A DNA stretch of 64,000 bases from Polytrichum commune (lineage: Eukaryota > Streptophyta > Polytrichopsida > Polytrichales > Polytrichaceae). The notes under the pieces were generated by a model, which saw nothing but the letters and a program-made list of their open reading frames with translations, was not told where the DNA came from and did no database searches. The stretch lies in the NCBI GenBank assembly GCA_950295325.1, contig OX485806.1:39060001-39124000 (forward strand), given 5' to 3'. Both the position numbers and the translations under genes were made by a program. Positions within the stretch are counted from its first letter, which is position 1. Every line of letters begins with the position of its first letter. Shown here piece after piece: positions 13,187-24,760 of this stretch.

Positions 13187-15720
13187 TTATCCGTTGCACG
13201 TGTGGTTCCCGGGTAGTAGTGTAGTTAAGAAAGCGAAATACATCCATCCACCGGCACGGATCCAACATGGACTTGTCTATGGTCTCGTCCAAAGAGCGGT
13301 ACCATGGTCATTAAAGAGCAATGGCCTCATGTGTTTGGTGTGAACATACAGGTCCTAATAAGAGTCAAGACCTTTCGCCTCTAATGAAATTAACTCAGTT
13401 TCCATTGCTTCCATGTATTTCTCTTCCCAGTCCCCGATGGCCCACCCGCAATCCACGATCCCTTTGTGCATCTTGAATATTTACACAATAAACAATGGCA
13501 TGCTGACGGGGAGAAGGTTCAGGTTAGAAGTTAGAGTTATCCGTAAAAGTCCCTCAAAGAGGGACGGAACCGTGGGCCTGATCTTCTCATCTTTGAAAGA
13601 TTTTTCTATTAAGAGCTTATTAGCTCGTTGTGTATTGAGGCCTATTTTTAAATTTGGAATTTTTGGGATCTTCTCTTTCCACCTCTCAAGTTTAGAGAGA
13701 ATTTTAGAATCCAAAACGACGTATGCAGACCCACTATCTTAAATTCTGGACCGGCCTATGCAAGGCTAAGTTTGGCCCACCTATCCTAGAAGACAAACTA
13801 GAGAGTCATTTTTATATCCCGACACCACTCTTCACATATGATAATTTAAGCATTAAGAAATCTTGAATGCAAATAGGATGGCTAACGAACCAATTGCACG
13901 TCGACCGCCATGTCTTTTCTTTTCTTTTCTTTCTTTCTTTATTAAGAAAACGTGAATGACTTTGTGTTAAATTCTCATAAACTCAAGGTTTGGGACTGAA
14001 CCCACGGTTTCATCTGCTTTACTTTACAAGTAACTCTATCGACAAGGGATAAGGCATGTGAGCCTAGGTAGGAGGTCAATGTACGTTGCTCACAGATCGT
14101 GCACTTCAATGCAGAGAAGCTTTATATTATTGTAGAAGATCTAATAGTCTATGTCCGTTTCACACCAACATACCTCAGGTAACTTGTATAAGATCATGCA
14201 GACATGCAGACACTATATATGATCCATTGCATTGAAGCGGTCCATTCATTTTGGGTTGTGTGGGATGCATGGCTGCAACATGCTCAGGATAAATCATTCG
14301 ATGTGATGTGGCTCACTAAGTTACCTTAAAAGTGATCAGAGTATACGACTCTTGATTGACTTTTACTGGTGTTGGGACTTTCAGAGTAAACATTATCCAT
14401 GGCTGACATGCATAGAAGAATTGCATTCTGGCTACAATGTTTTAGTGTCATTGTGTGTCTAGGATTTTGATGCAGTGATCTTTCTTCTTGTTTTTTTGAG
14501 ATAATTGAACAAAATTTTATTCCAATGCCATAAAGACAAAACAATGCCATCAAGGACTGAAAAGAGAGTGGGGGATTCTCTTGGTGTACCTGGTGGAATC
14601 AAACAACCTCCAAAGGAATAAAAATCATGTACATGATTAACGATGTCTAGTTTAGGCGCTTTAGTGTTTCATGACATTTTTTTGGGTAATTGTCCTATGA
14701 TGTGAGAAGTTTGTTAGCTCCCCATGTCACGTCATAATTATCCTTTGATGTACATAGCACTTGTGTGATTCTCATTTCATGTGAAACACACTGGGGAACT
14801 TGATCATTGCATTCCATTGCATAGAGCAACAATCCCAGTGTGCTTCGTTGGAGAAATGTCCTAGCACATTCCCTTGAAACTATGGAGGACTTTATTATTG
14901 AGTTCAAACCATCTAAATCCTAACAAATTCTTAGACCACACTACAAGACAACATGGGTGACATAAATAACATGATCTAGAATGACCAAATTAAAATGCCA
15001 TTGTGTTATTTTGACCCATAGGTTCTTGTAGTACTAATATAAATATTCACCTATAGCAATTTAATAGATATGAAATATTTTGAATTAAAATCTAGTATAC
15101 AAGTCAATATTTTTGTGCATTGAATATCTTTTATGTAATTCGAGTGACCCTACTCTTAGCCTAATGAGTGCCTTTGCTATATGTTTCAATCTTAAGGCAC
15201 CAATTTCCATATATTTTATTGCAATGCGAGCCATCCACTTGAGGAGAAGCATATATGATCATTCACTTCAATACAACATGTAATGGTACTTGAATTGCTC
15301 AAAATTTGGATGATGATGCTGAGACATAGCCCTCTCAAAAAAAATGTTTACATGTTACAAATTTCACAAACTCATGCCATGATATCATATTGTTAATTAC
15401 AAATACACACTAGAAGCCAAGTACTTCTCATGTTTTGACACCTCTTCTTAAAGCAACTAGAAACAAGCTATAATTTCTCTACATACATACTATAAGTACT
15501 GATAACGGTAACAACATCTAATGGTCATTGTTACCCAAAAGAGAACCCTATAGATTCTTACCTTCCAAAAACTTGGTTAAAACATGGATATCCATGTTCA
15601 ATTTTGGTAACACCTATGAATATCAAAACTTTGAAAAGTCATAGTTTAATTTCTTGGGTGTCTATAGATTGCTTGCTATGATATTTTCAATTCCCAACAA
15701 GCCCTAACAAAACAAAAATC
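13187..15720. other. Spacer, no gene recognised
   Basis: AT-rich sequence with a TTTCT-type pyrimidine run near 13915-13940. No convincing coding or RNA feature was found on either strand. Confidence 0.5.
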
Positions 15721-16142
15721 TAATAATCTAATAATAGCAGTAACTCATATGCTTAAACGGACGGTCATAGGTGTAGTGACCAATTGTAATAAAATCAAGC
15801 CAAATTCCACTATCTGAGCCATTGCCTTCATTTCCAGATTGCCACACATATACACCAACTTGCAGCCCATCGTCAAATAGTATGCCTTTGAGTGATGGGT
15901 CCTCTTGGAACTTTCGCAGTCATTCCATGCCTGGGATTTTCTTCTAGACTCATCATGTGATCATGTGATGTTGGAGCAAGAATCCAAATTTCAGCTTTGT
16001 TCAATCGACGAGGGATCTGCATGATGCAAACAGACTCAGAATTAGCCGAGAAACTACAATTAGTATACATCTCTTTGCGAGCTGCTTGTTTTTGGAAATG
16101 CATCGACCTACTTTGAGAGATTTTACCGCATCCATCCACCAA
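15721..16142 (-). pseudogene. Possible broken coding remnant, unknown family
   Basis: On the minus strand two overlapping frames look more protein-like than their surroundings. One reads 'NKAEIWILAPTSHDHMM' and the other, after a shift near 15905, 'LFDDGLQVGVYVWQSGNEG' then 'SGIWLDFITIGHYTYDRPF'. The composition (Trp, Gly and Asp rich, no low complexity) suggests former coding sequence interrupted by a frameshift and a TGA. I do not recognise the family. It could equally be chance or part of a repeat. Confidence 0.25.
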
Positions 16143-16565
16143 GGTACATGAGCCTTATGTGCCACTCTTCTTAGTTGGGCACCTATATATTGGAGTGGTA
16201 TATGGCAAGGCTTGGAGTTAAGAATGGACACCAAATTGATACGTGTTAAAAGGAGATTGGAGTATGTGTACAAGTATTGACCTTATTCTAGGTTCAAGAG
16301 TGAATAAAATTGGTAGGGTGGGTCATTGTGATACTGGTTTAAGGAGACATAGAATCTTCATTCTGGACTCCTACAGCTTTTGCATCTCTACTCCAATCTT
16401 GAAACTTGACATGACAGTCTGCGCGATTCATAGTGGCTAACCGGATGAGACAATTCTCGAGCCAAACCAATAGCCGAAAGTCTCTATGGAGTTGGAGGCA
16501 TGCACATACCTTACTCATCTCCTACTTTGTTTTCCTCAGATAATCATCGTTCACGTGCTGGCCAT

Positions 16566-16919
16566 TTAATTTCCGCCCGGGGCGGATGAAAGATCGATGT
16601 ATCGGTGGACTGAGGGCCAGATGAATCCCGTGTGCCCGAACTCACGAGCACTTGTCCGATTGACACTTGGCAGGGTGGCCAAGAATTCAGATAGCAAATC
16701 ACTGGGCTGTGGAGGCCCGCGCGGAAGCTGGAGAATTCGGGGAGCAGGGCCTCCGTTGTCTCGATTTTCAGTGGGAGCTTCTGGATTGATGTCGTTTCCA
16801 TTGTCGGAACGACCGTCTCTGGATGGACAACAGGGTATGATAGTTAGCAAACATTTATTGATAAATTGCCTCTTCAACCAGGCGACAACTCCGGCACTAC
16901 TACACCTAAATTGGTTCAT
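16566..16919 (-). CDS. Uncharacterised 117-aa open frame in GC-rich island
   Basis: This minus-strand frame (MNQFRCSSAG... to ...DLSSAPGGN, 117 aa) lies in the GC-richer block 16.5-18.4 kb that contrasts with the AT-rich flanks. It is rich in Pro, Asn and Ser, with no domain I can name. A second frame on the same strand starts with a true ATG at 16801 and runs 85 codons, so the reading frame is ambiguous. The region upstream on this strand (17.6-18.0 kb) holds a duplicated unit like those next to the real genes here, which would fit a promoter or 5' region. Evidence is weak: no splice-supported partner exon was found. Confidence 0.25.
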   Translation of the reverse strand: MNQFRCSSAGVVAWLKRQFINKCLLTIIPCCPSRDGRSDNGNDINPEAPTENRDNGGPAPRILQLPRGPPQPSDLLSEFLATLPSVNRTSAREFGHTGFIWPSVHRYIDLSSAPGGN

Positions 16920-17637
16920 AGTAACTGAACACGAACAAGTTGTGACGTGTTTGCAACGTGTTCAGGATCTTTGGGTTTACAACACCCATGCTGGCCCATT
17001 TTACAACAACCATGTTGCCCTCTGAACCAATCGTAGACGTTACAGACCCATCACAAATTAGCGTTTGCAGGCTTGTATGAATTCCGCTGATTACAAAATA
17101 CAAACATGTTGAATGTCATGCCGAAAATCAACACTCTAAATGAGGTTTGTGACAAGAGAATTTATCCAAGACGCCCTCAAAACCGCACGAATTTAGGAAA
17201 ACGGACTCTGAAGCTCTTAGGGTCGGCCTGACCGGTTTTGCAAATCACACTACCTACCTAGCGCCAGCGATGGTAGGGCCAATAATTAATTTTCCCGCGG
17301 TCAAACACTCCGTCGGTGGTGGCTCCTGCTGTGCCATCGAATGTGGGACTGGATTGCGATGCTGGGGGAACACCCAGCTTCGCAACTAAATCTCCCGGCG
17401 ACGCCAAGAGGGCCGACGAAATCCCAACAAGTCGAAGGCTGTTGCAGGCTGCACACCCAATCAAATATCCGCACGCTGCCCCCCAACAACTATCAATTTC
17501 CCACGTCACTTGATTTGTTCCCAAGCACCTTCAACTCCCACACAAACCTTCCAGTTCCCCTCCCCTAGCCTAGCCCCGCCAGGCCAGCTCCCCGCACTAG
17601 ACTGTAACTCGCATAAGTCGCAAGCAGCGCAGCATGC

Positions 17638-18000
17638 AAAGCCTGGCTTCTCGATCCTCGCCTTGACACTGAACCTAAGCCAACCTCTCCAAACACACTA
17701 AGCTCAGACTCGCGGTGTCCAAATAACCCTGGGTCCCTCGCTGCCAAACACCTGGTAATACAGACAAGAAGATCGCAGCCCACCCAAGTGCAACGATTTC
17801 AGAAATCCAGCCAACTAACTTCACGATACAAAGCCTGGCTAGTCGATCCTCGCCTTGACACTGAAAGTAATTAAGCCAACTCTCCAAAACACACTAAGCT
17901 TAGACCCGCGGTGTCCGGTTCGCTTCCAGACGCCTCGCAATACAGACAAGAAGATCTTAGCCCACCGAAGTGCAACTAGTCCAGCAATCCAATGATATAG
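17638..18000. repeat. Tandem duplication, unit about 192 bp
   Basis: Two imperfect copies lie head to tail. Copy 1 begins near 17640 with 'gcctggcttctcgatcctcg' and copy 2 near 17832 with 'gcctggctagtcgatcctcg'. Both continue through 'cgcggtgtcc' and 'tacagacaagaagatc' with small indels. Confidence 0.8.
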
Positions 18001-18064
18001 CTGAGTTAAGATGCAGAGGCTGAGATGGAGATCGGAGATCGTCCGTTTATATGCTTCGGATCTA

Positions 18065-18340
18065 GTAAGGGTAGAAAGGGGAGCGGAGGGGGAACGGAGG
18101 GGAGGGGTGGGGAGCGCGGGTGGGCCTAGCTAGAAGTCGGGGGTCGGTGTTCAGTTGCTAAACAAGGAATTTACTGGAATTTCGCAGCAAAGATCGCCCC
18201 CCCCGGAGCTCCTTGTTACGGGTTTCCCCTCTCCCCCTTCTCTCCATTGGCTGGCTCATCAGCAGCCCCCTCTGTCTTTCCCTCCTCCCCTCCCCTCCCC
18301 TCCCTCCCTCCCTCCCTCCCTGTTCCCCCTTCTTCCCCCT
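18065..18340. other. G-rich then C-rich tracts (quadruplex-prone)
   Basis: From about 18067 to 18126 the plus strand has at least seven runs of three or more G separated by short loops, which fits intramolecular G-quadruplex potential. From about 18267 to 18325 it has repeated CCCT/CCTCCC runs, giving the same potential on the other strand. The two tracts sit about 150 bp apart at the edge of the GC-rich island. Confidence 0.7.
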
Positions 18341-18369
18341 TTGGCCTGGACTGTTGCAGCCTGCCTTCC

Positions 18370-18880
18370 AGGCTCTACTTTTGCACTTCCCACCAATCTT
18401 ATTAGGGCCACTTCACACACGAGACTGAGAGCCCCTGACCATCACAACACTTCCAGCACTCTCCTTGGTGGAAAATGGAGGCTCTACTTTTACACTTCCC
18501 ACCAATCTTATTAGGGCCACTTCACACACGAGACTGAGAGCCCCTGACCATCATCACACTTCCAGCACTCTCCTTGGTGGAAAATGAAGGCTCTACTTTT
18601 ACACTTCCCACCAATCTTATTAGGGCCACTTCACACACGAGACTGAGAGCCCCTGACCACCATCACACTTCCAGCACTTACACTTCCCACCAATCTTATT
18701 AGGGCCACTTCACACACGAGACTGAGAGCCCCTGACCATCATCACACTTCCAGCACTCTCCTTGGTGGAAAATGAAGGCTCTACTTTTACACTTCCCACC
18801 AATCTTATTAGGGCCACTTCACACACGAGACTGAGAGCCCCTGACCACCATCACATTTCCAGCACTCTCCTTGGTGGAAA
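18370..18880. repeat. Tandem array of MITE terminus plus flank, about 110 bp unit
   Basis: About five units, four at about 110 bp spacing and one shortened to about 77 bp. Each contains 'cttcccaccaatcttatta', the TTA target and the first part of family B up to 'ctctccttggtggaaaa'. Because host flank is inside the unit, amplification happened after insertion by local duplication, not by repeated transposition. Confidence 0.85.
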
Positions 18881-19315
18881 ACGCGGAGCCCGTCCAAGTT
18901 CGCTTCCCACTACACTTGAGGGACCAACGGAGTACGTGAATGCACGATGGATGTAGAGTGTACATGGATTCCTACACGGCATCAAATGGATCATGTTTCA
19001 TGGTCACTTGAACTATTTTCAAAGACCACCTCTTGGAGGTAGGCCTAACACAAAACCATTGGGAGACCATGACACTCCGAACGCTCACAACCGTTGGTTC
19101 ATCCTAGTTTATGATGTGTGAGGACCCACATGAATAGAAATTCATTGAAATAGCATTTGGTTGAGGGCCCGGTCGCATATGACTTCACACTACACTTGAG
19201 GATTTGTGACCACACTACATGATTTTGGAGGTGTGTTGGGATGGCCTTTGGACACTTTCTTTTGGGCTCTCACAATTTCAAGGTCATGGCTCTTGGCTCG
19301 TGTGTGAAGTGGCCC
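18405..19315. mobile_element. Family B MITE with amplified left end
   Basis: The outer ends are GGGCCACTTCACACACGAG and CTCGTGTGTGAAGTGGCCC, flanked by TTA at 18402-18404 and 19316-19318. This is a clean 3-bp PIF/Harbinger-type duplication. Unlike the 508-bp copy at 2969, the left about 85 bp plus the adjacent flank 'cttcccaccaatcttatta' has been amplified. The terminus recurs at about 18405, 18514, 18624, 18701 and 18810, after which the normal interior follows. No coding capacity. Confidence 0.8.
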
Positions 19316-19318
19316 TTA

Positions 19319-22300
19319 CTTGCCCCCAACAGGGCGTTGGTTTTGTAAATCCGCCTTGGCCCGATATTAGAGTAGAGGCGCCTATGACTAATCACTTATG
19401 CGATTCTACGCCAAATTTGGAGAAGTATAAGTCGGTGCACGTTTTTCCCATGTAGGAAGGTATGAATCAAGAGGATTGCAATTGTTGTGGTGATTTTATT
19501 TTTGGAAAATGAAATTCCTGTGAATTTTTGAAACCAAAAGTTGGCCTGAACGTATTACCAATGTCTAGAGACTGCCATGACCGCTCGTTTTAACCATTCA
19601 TTCCTCTGCATTTTAGCACGAGTTCAAAATTATGTCATGTGTCATGACAATGTTGATGCCAACTTGATAGAAATTCAACTCTAGTCATATCGAAATTCAG
19701 TCCAAGTCTTATCGAAATTCCAGTACCCTATAGATTTCCGATGGAGTCTTGATCGGGAATAAGCACCTCTACTATACAAAATTTTCCAAGAAATATTACA
19801 AGCTCGAATGTTACCCTTGAAACAACATGTTCCCTAGAGTAAGATAAAACCCCATAGTAAAATGTGAAAGATATCTCATCAAGGATAGACCACGTAAGGG
19901 AATGGTGGTTGGTTGGACAATAACAAAGTGGAATTGTCCGATTAGTACATTCCCCTATACATGTTAGGTGAGGTGACGAAGACTTCGAATCCATGAATAA
20001 GGGTTAAAACATATTCTTTGGAAGGCTGCCCAAGGGCCTTCCTGAGCGTAGAAGCCTTTCACAAATTTCAACTGTTAGATTCAGGAGGCGATTGACTAAT
20101 TCAAGGGTTTTCTTGCTTATAGATGCAGTTGGTTTGATCAAATAAATTATGTGTTATACTAGATATTGTAGTTGACTACATTTTCTCCTTGACTCTAAAG
20201 GGTTCAAGTTTTTTTACATACTAGTAGCATAACATAGTAGCAGACCATTTTCATATGCTTTTGAAATGAAAATCTAGAAAATAAAACTTTGTGAAGGAAA
20301 CGTGTTGGTACCGATTCAAAGATCACATCTCTACGGTTGGTGTATTCAAAATACACTTGGTAAACTTCATCATTGTGAACATTTATGAGTTTATTAAACT
20401 AGTAGATTCCTCTTATATCAAGATTACATAGTTCTTCCAATCAAAACTCTCTAGATGTCCTAAGCACATGTAGGTTTATGATTTACCAAAACACGGCAAT
20501 TAACATTGACTATTTAAGAATGATACATAAAGAAATGTTAGTTTGAATGGAAAATGACACTAATGTTAATAATTTATCATTGAATAATTTATATGATATA
20601 CAAGATGGTAAATGTGTATGCATCAACTTCAAATCCACTGTGATCTGATATGAAATTTGTATGGATTCCTGAATTGGTTCATGTCAATGTTGGGACACTA
20701 TAGGGTCTAAGCTATGATAAATCACATGAGTGTCTTCAACGCATGGATTGTCCTCTTATTCTTCAAAGATTTTGTGCTTTTTAGTATTTAATTCATACTT
20801 TGTGAAAATATGCACAATACTTGCACATAATATTTTAGAGCATTTGTGAGATTTAAAAAAATAATAATGCTCCTTATGAAAAAAAACTTTTTTCCTCACA
20901 AGTATTTATATATGCAATATATTAGCACAAAAACAAGTTGAGTGTAGAAAGGTGTCATTTGTGTCAACAAGTGTAGGGCAAGTATAGTTAGCCTTTCAAA
21001 ATTCTTCTTTGGACAAAAAAGAAATGAGTCCAAATGGAACATCAAAAGGGGTTTAAATAAGTTTGGTGGGAACCTAACTAATTTAAATGCAAGAACCTAG
21101 ACATGGCTTGTGGCCTTAATAGTGATGCCACCACGACAATTATTATAGATTCTAAGTCTTCCAAAGCAAGCCATAATTTTATTTAATATCTTCAAATATA
21201 AATATATTTATAATATAAATATATTTATATTTATAATATAAATATATTTATATTTATATTTATATGACATTCCTTTCATAGAATTATCCAACAATGGAAT
21301 GCAATTTCATGCTGAAAATAACAAAGGATCTTGGTAAATATCCAACATGGTAATAATATGTGCACTTAGGACCTATTTATCAGGGGCTATTTATCTTGCA
21401 AAAAAGATTATAAAGTATGGAATTTTTCAAAATAAAGGTAAATTCTTGTATTTTAAAACACCCTATTAGTAATTGTAATTATTTGTTTGCGGGAATCATT
21501 TAAAAATATTTTATTTTATTTATACTGCCAAAGAAAATTGGAAAGAAGATTGCAATTCAAACAACGCGTTGAAATTTTCCCTTCCGGCACGTAGGTAAAG
21601 AACATTAACTCCACATTGGATACGTTGGTTCAGTATCGTTCAACCAACCACCCTGCGAAGTCATCAATCCAAGTTTTTTCAACAAAAATTTACCTCTTTC
21701 TGTTCACTAGCACAAACCCTACCTTAGACCTGCTACGTCTAGTATTTGTTTCCACGTTTTGTACTAACTAGATAAAAGAGGCCATTATATGTGATGGTAT
21801 TGTACATGTAAACATGTTTCATCATTTTAAAACCCCCTATATTATATGTACATTTTTTGCAAAATTTATTACAATGAATATATTAGACCCTATTTTTTTT
21901 ATTGCACGTTGTTTCTATGATTTTCACCAGTGACCCCCCCGAGCCATCAAACTTGCACCTAGGTCATGATCCCAGCGTCTTAGTGGACGACCTAAACTAG
22001 GTCCTACCCACCCAAGAGCATTGGAACTGTCCGGTTGGAGACATGTTGTACACTGGTTGATGAAGGTAGAGAAGGCGAGGCCGGAGGCACGTAGCTCCCA
22101 ATTGCCAGATAATTTTACTCATCATAGTAAGAGTAGTTTATGTTGAATCTACAAAACAAAGAATCCCAAAGGCACATTGTCCGGGAACCTAAGCTGACAT
22201 ATTCCTCGAAACCCCCAACACCCTTCTTTAGCCAGATAATAACTGGATAATATTATGTTGATTCTTTGGACATGAATGATAATTTTGACCTAACGTGGTT

Positions 22301-22440
22301 TCAAATTTAGATCGTGTTGACAATTCTCCCTATACATTGCTTTGGTGTTTCAAAAACCCCTTTGATTCCACATGTTGAAGAGAGGGAATTATTGCATATG
22401 AGCATACATCTCATCCATCCAACATAAAAATGTGAAGAAC
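19319..22440. other. AT-rich spacer with AT microsatellite
   Basis: No gene recognised. A near-palindromic AATATAAATATATTTAT-type run fills about 21190-21265. A run of C near 21934 and poly-A/T runs are scattered. Short frames are not convincing. Confidence 0.5.
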
Positions 22441-22748
22441 CAATACCTAAACTTAATATTACTCCAGAGTCATTTTGGTTACTTATTCAAAAATTACAAT
22501 CTTTATCATTAGAAATAAGTCATGCCATTATATTCAAAAATTAATTAATTCCATTTTTTAAAAATTAATGAAAAAAACTCTAAATTTTATGATTCAGCAA
22601 GAAAAACACCAACATCTTAGAACTAGACTAGCTTCTCCTGAACAAATTCACGGTCGGGCTAAAATATTTTTATCTAAATGGAGAAATAGTTGGACAAATG
22701 ACTAAACCGTGAAATTTACATTATCAAATGCATAAAATCCAAAAAAAG

Positions 22749-22813
22749 TGGATTTTTTTTGTTGGTTAAAACACCACCCTATCAAGGCAGAAGTTACGGG
22801 TTCGAACCCCTAA
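22749..22813 (+). pseudogene. Decayed plastid-type tRNA-Asp copy 1
   Basis: 'gttggttaaaacaccaccct' then 'atcaaggcag' and 'acgggttcgaacccc' follow organellar trnD-GUC from the D arm through the anticodon stem and T arm. The anticodon position reads ATC instead of GTC and the acceptor arm does not pair, so this is a pseudogene. It is repeated about 110 bp downstream together with flanking sequence. Confidence 0.65.
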
Positions 22814-22859
22814 ACCATATACTTTACATTATAAAATTATGCATAAATCCCAAAAAAGA

Positions 22860-22930
22860 TGGATAATTTTGTTGGTTAGAGCACCACCCTATCAAGGCAG
22901 GAGTTGCGGGATTGATCCCCCTCAATCCCA
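22860..22930 (+). pseudogene. Decayed plastid-type tRNA-Asp copy 2
   Basis: 'gttggttagagcaccaccct', 'atcaaggcaggagttgcggg' and a 3' 'tcaatccca' match organellar trnD-GUC, including the 3' acceptor strand that would pair with a lost GGGATTG. The anticodon again reads ATC. Both copies share the upstream block 'ttacattat...gcataaatccc', which shows local tandem duplication of a plastid-derived segment. Confidence 0.65.
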
Positions 22931-23395
22931 ATACAATAATTACTATTCGAATCAAACATAATGTATTTTTAATTAATATAGTTTTTCTATAATTTTAATT
23001 TTTTATTACATTTTACTTAATGATTCAATTACTTTATTTTTTATGATTTCACTTATACTAATAAAATTTTCATACTCAATTTGATAAAGGCATTTATTTT
23101 TTTAATAATTATTTTATCATTTTTTACTAAAATCTTATGCGATATAAAGATATTTAATTAATATTGATAAATTTCTAAAGGCTATTGTAAATAAAAGAAT
23201 CATTAGATAATAAATGTATTGCTTTTAACCATCTTTGTTGATCACTCAATAAATCAAAGCAAGTCAAATTTTCTTGTGGATTTTCAATTAGGCAACGCTG
23301 ATGTAATTAATATAATTGTTATATTATTTAATTTTTAATTTTTAATATTCCAATATATTGTATATGTTTCACTTATTAAAATATAAAACTATACA
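22931..23395. other. AT-rich part of the plastid-like insertion
   Basis: Very AT-rich sequence between the tRNA-Asp-like and tRNA-Thr-like remnants. It may be decayed plastid spacer, but no plastid gene was recognised in it. Confidence 0.4.
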
Positions 23396-23469
23396 AGCCC
23401 TTTATCGGGTTTGAACTGATGACTTACACCTTGCCATGGCGTATTCTATCACTAAGTTTAAACGCGCCA
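23396..23469 (-). pseudogene. Decayed plastid tRNA-Thr (GGU) copy
   Basis: On the minus strand the sequence reads 'aacttagtgatagaatacgc', 'catggcaaggtgtaagtcat', 'cagttcaaacccgataaagg' and 'gct'. It follows plastid trnT-GGU closely from the D arm to the 3' acceptor end, with several transitions (the anticodon GGT now reads GGC) and a damaged 5' acceptor strand. It is read as part of a nuclear plastid DNA insertion. Confidence 0.75.
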
Positions 23470-23574
23470 TATAGTTTATCTGTCATTAAAAGCTAGACCA
23501 TCTACTGATGTTAAATGTACATCAAAACCATACAAAACTTTACCATTGAGAAAATACAAGCTCAATTAAAACTT

Positions 23575-24015
23575 GCTTCTCTGGAGTACCAAAAGCAAGT
23601 CTTATTTACAAAGTGAAACAACCATAGATATGATATTGAGACCTTTCGATGAACCTTTGCGAATGAATGTAAGACAAATTTTTGAATGCTTACTTGGTTT
23701 AGCTAGAATGTTTCTTTAAAAAATATCATAGAATAACACCTTTTGATGAAAGATGTGAATGAGAAGCTTCAAGAAAATTAATTATTTCAGCTTTACAAAG
23801 CAAGGAAAAAACCACGAAACCCTTGGCTATTTGAATATGAAAACCCTAAAAAAAATCGATTAATTGATGAAAGAACTAGAGAAAAATTTGAACAACATGT
23901 GACAATAGGAACAGTTATATGCTAAAATTAATTCATCAAGTTGATTATAAAATTCATGCAGATTCTAATGGACCTTATGCAGTTCTATCCATAACTTTAT
24001 TATGAAAGAGCATTT
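23575..24015 (+). pseudogene. rpoB: Fragment of plastid rpoB (RNA polymerase beta subunit)
   Basis: Plus-strand frames read '[19 protein letters not shown]' then '[12 protein letters not shown]', matching the conserved plastid RpoB segment around '[16 protein letters not shown]'. Further on come 'ITPFDER', 'EASRKL', 'NRLIDERT', 'FEQHVTIGT' and 'MLKLIHQVDYKIHADS', in conserved order but broken by stops and frameshifts. It covers roughly 140 codons of the C-terminal third. With the nearby trnT and trnD remnants it defines a decayed plastid-to-nucleus insertion. Confidence 0.8.
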
Positions 24016-24304
24016 TGACAGATTTTTCCATGGTAAAAAACCTCTTGATTGTTATAAGCATAAACCACCAATATATTCAAGCCGTTTTTAATAATAATTT
24101 GTATTACCTATTTTGTAAATAATAGATATTAGTTACTATATAAATATATTAATATACCACCTACATTAGGATCATTTGTTAAAGATTGATCTACTATCAT
24201 CAATTCACCTTTTGAAACAATAAGTTCTGGTTCGGGGCCAAATATATCTCGACCAAACTACAGCAGTAATATTGTTTACAATGCTTCAACTACAGCTAAA
24301 CAAA

Positions 24305-24569
24305 CAAGAAAACGGTAGAACCGTGAGGCTCTGTCCTTTACTATGAAAGACTATAATTGTAGCTGTCCACTTTGCTCATGCCAATCCATGGTTATTCACT
24401 ATACCAAACCTTTCTTGGATTTTGGGCATCTTCTTCTCAAATGCGGATCAAGGATTGAAGCTACTCATTTATCACTCAAAATCTTTTAAATGAATAATCA
24501 AGAACTGCCGAAATAACTATAGTTAACTAGATTTCTTTCAATGCATTTTAGGGAGCAATTATAGAGATA

Positions 24570-24616
<47 letters not shown>

Positions 24617-24760
24617 CACATTAAATAAAGTGGACCAAAAATAACAAGAACAAGTAACGTCCAAGTGTGAACGCAAAGTGGTTAAGAAATTTGCTTTTGA
24701 AACAACGAAGTTGATGCATAGTCTCTATCCTACAGACACAACCAATAAAATTCTCCCTAC
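24305..24760. repeat. Dispersed repeat copy 1 with (GA)n run
   Basis: From 'acaagaaaacggtagaaccg' to 'cctacagacacaaccaataa' this block is about 90% identical by eye to 31724-32142 in the same orientation. It contains a long GA run (about 24571-24614) that is absent from the other copy. No ends of TG...CA type and no coding content were seen. Confidence 0.75.

Noticed and set aside
22749-22930. Functional nuclear tRNA-Asp genes
   Set aside because: Acceptor stems do not pair, the anticodon is altered, and similarity is to the organellar, not the nuclear, tRNA.
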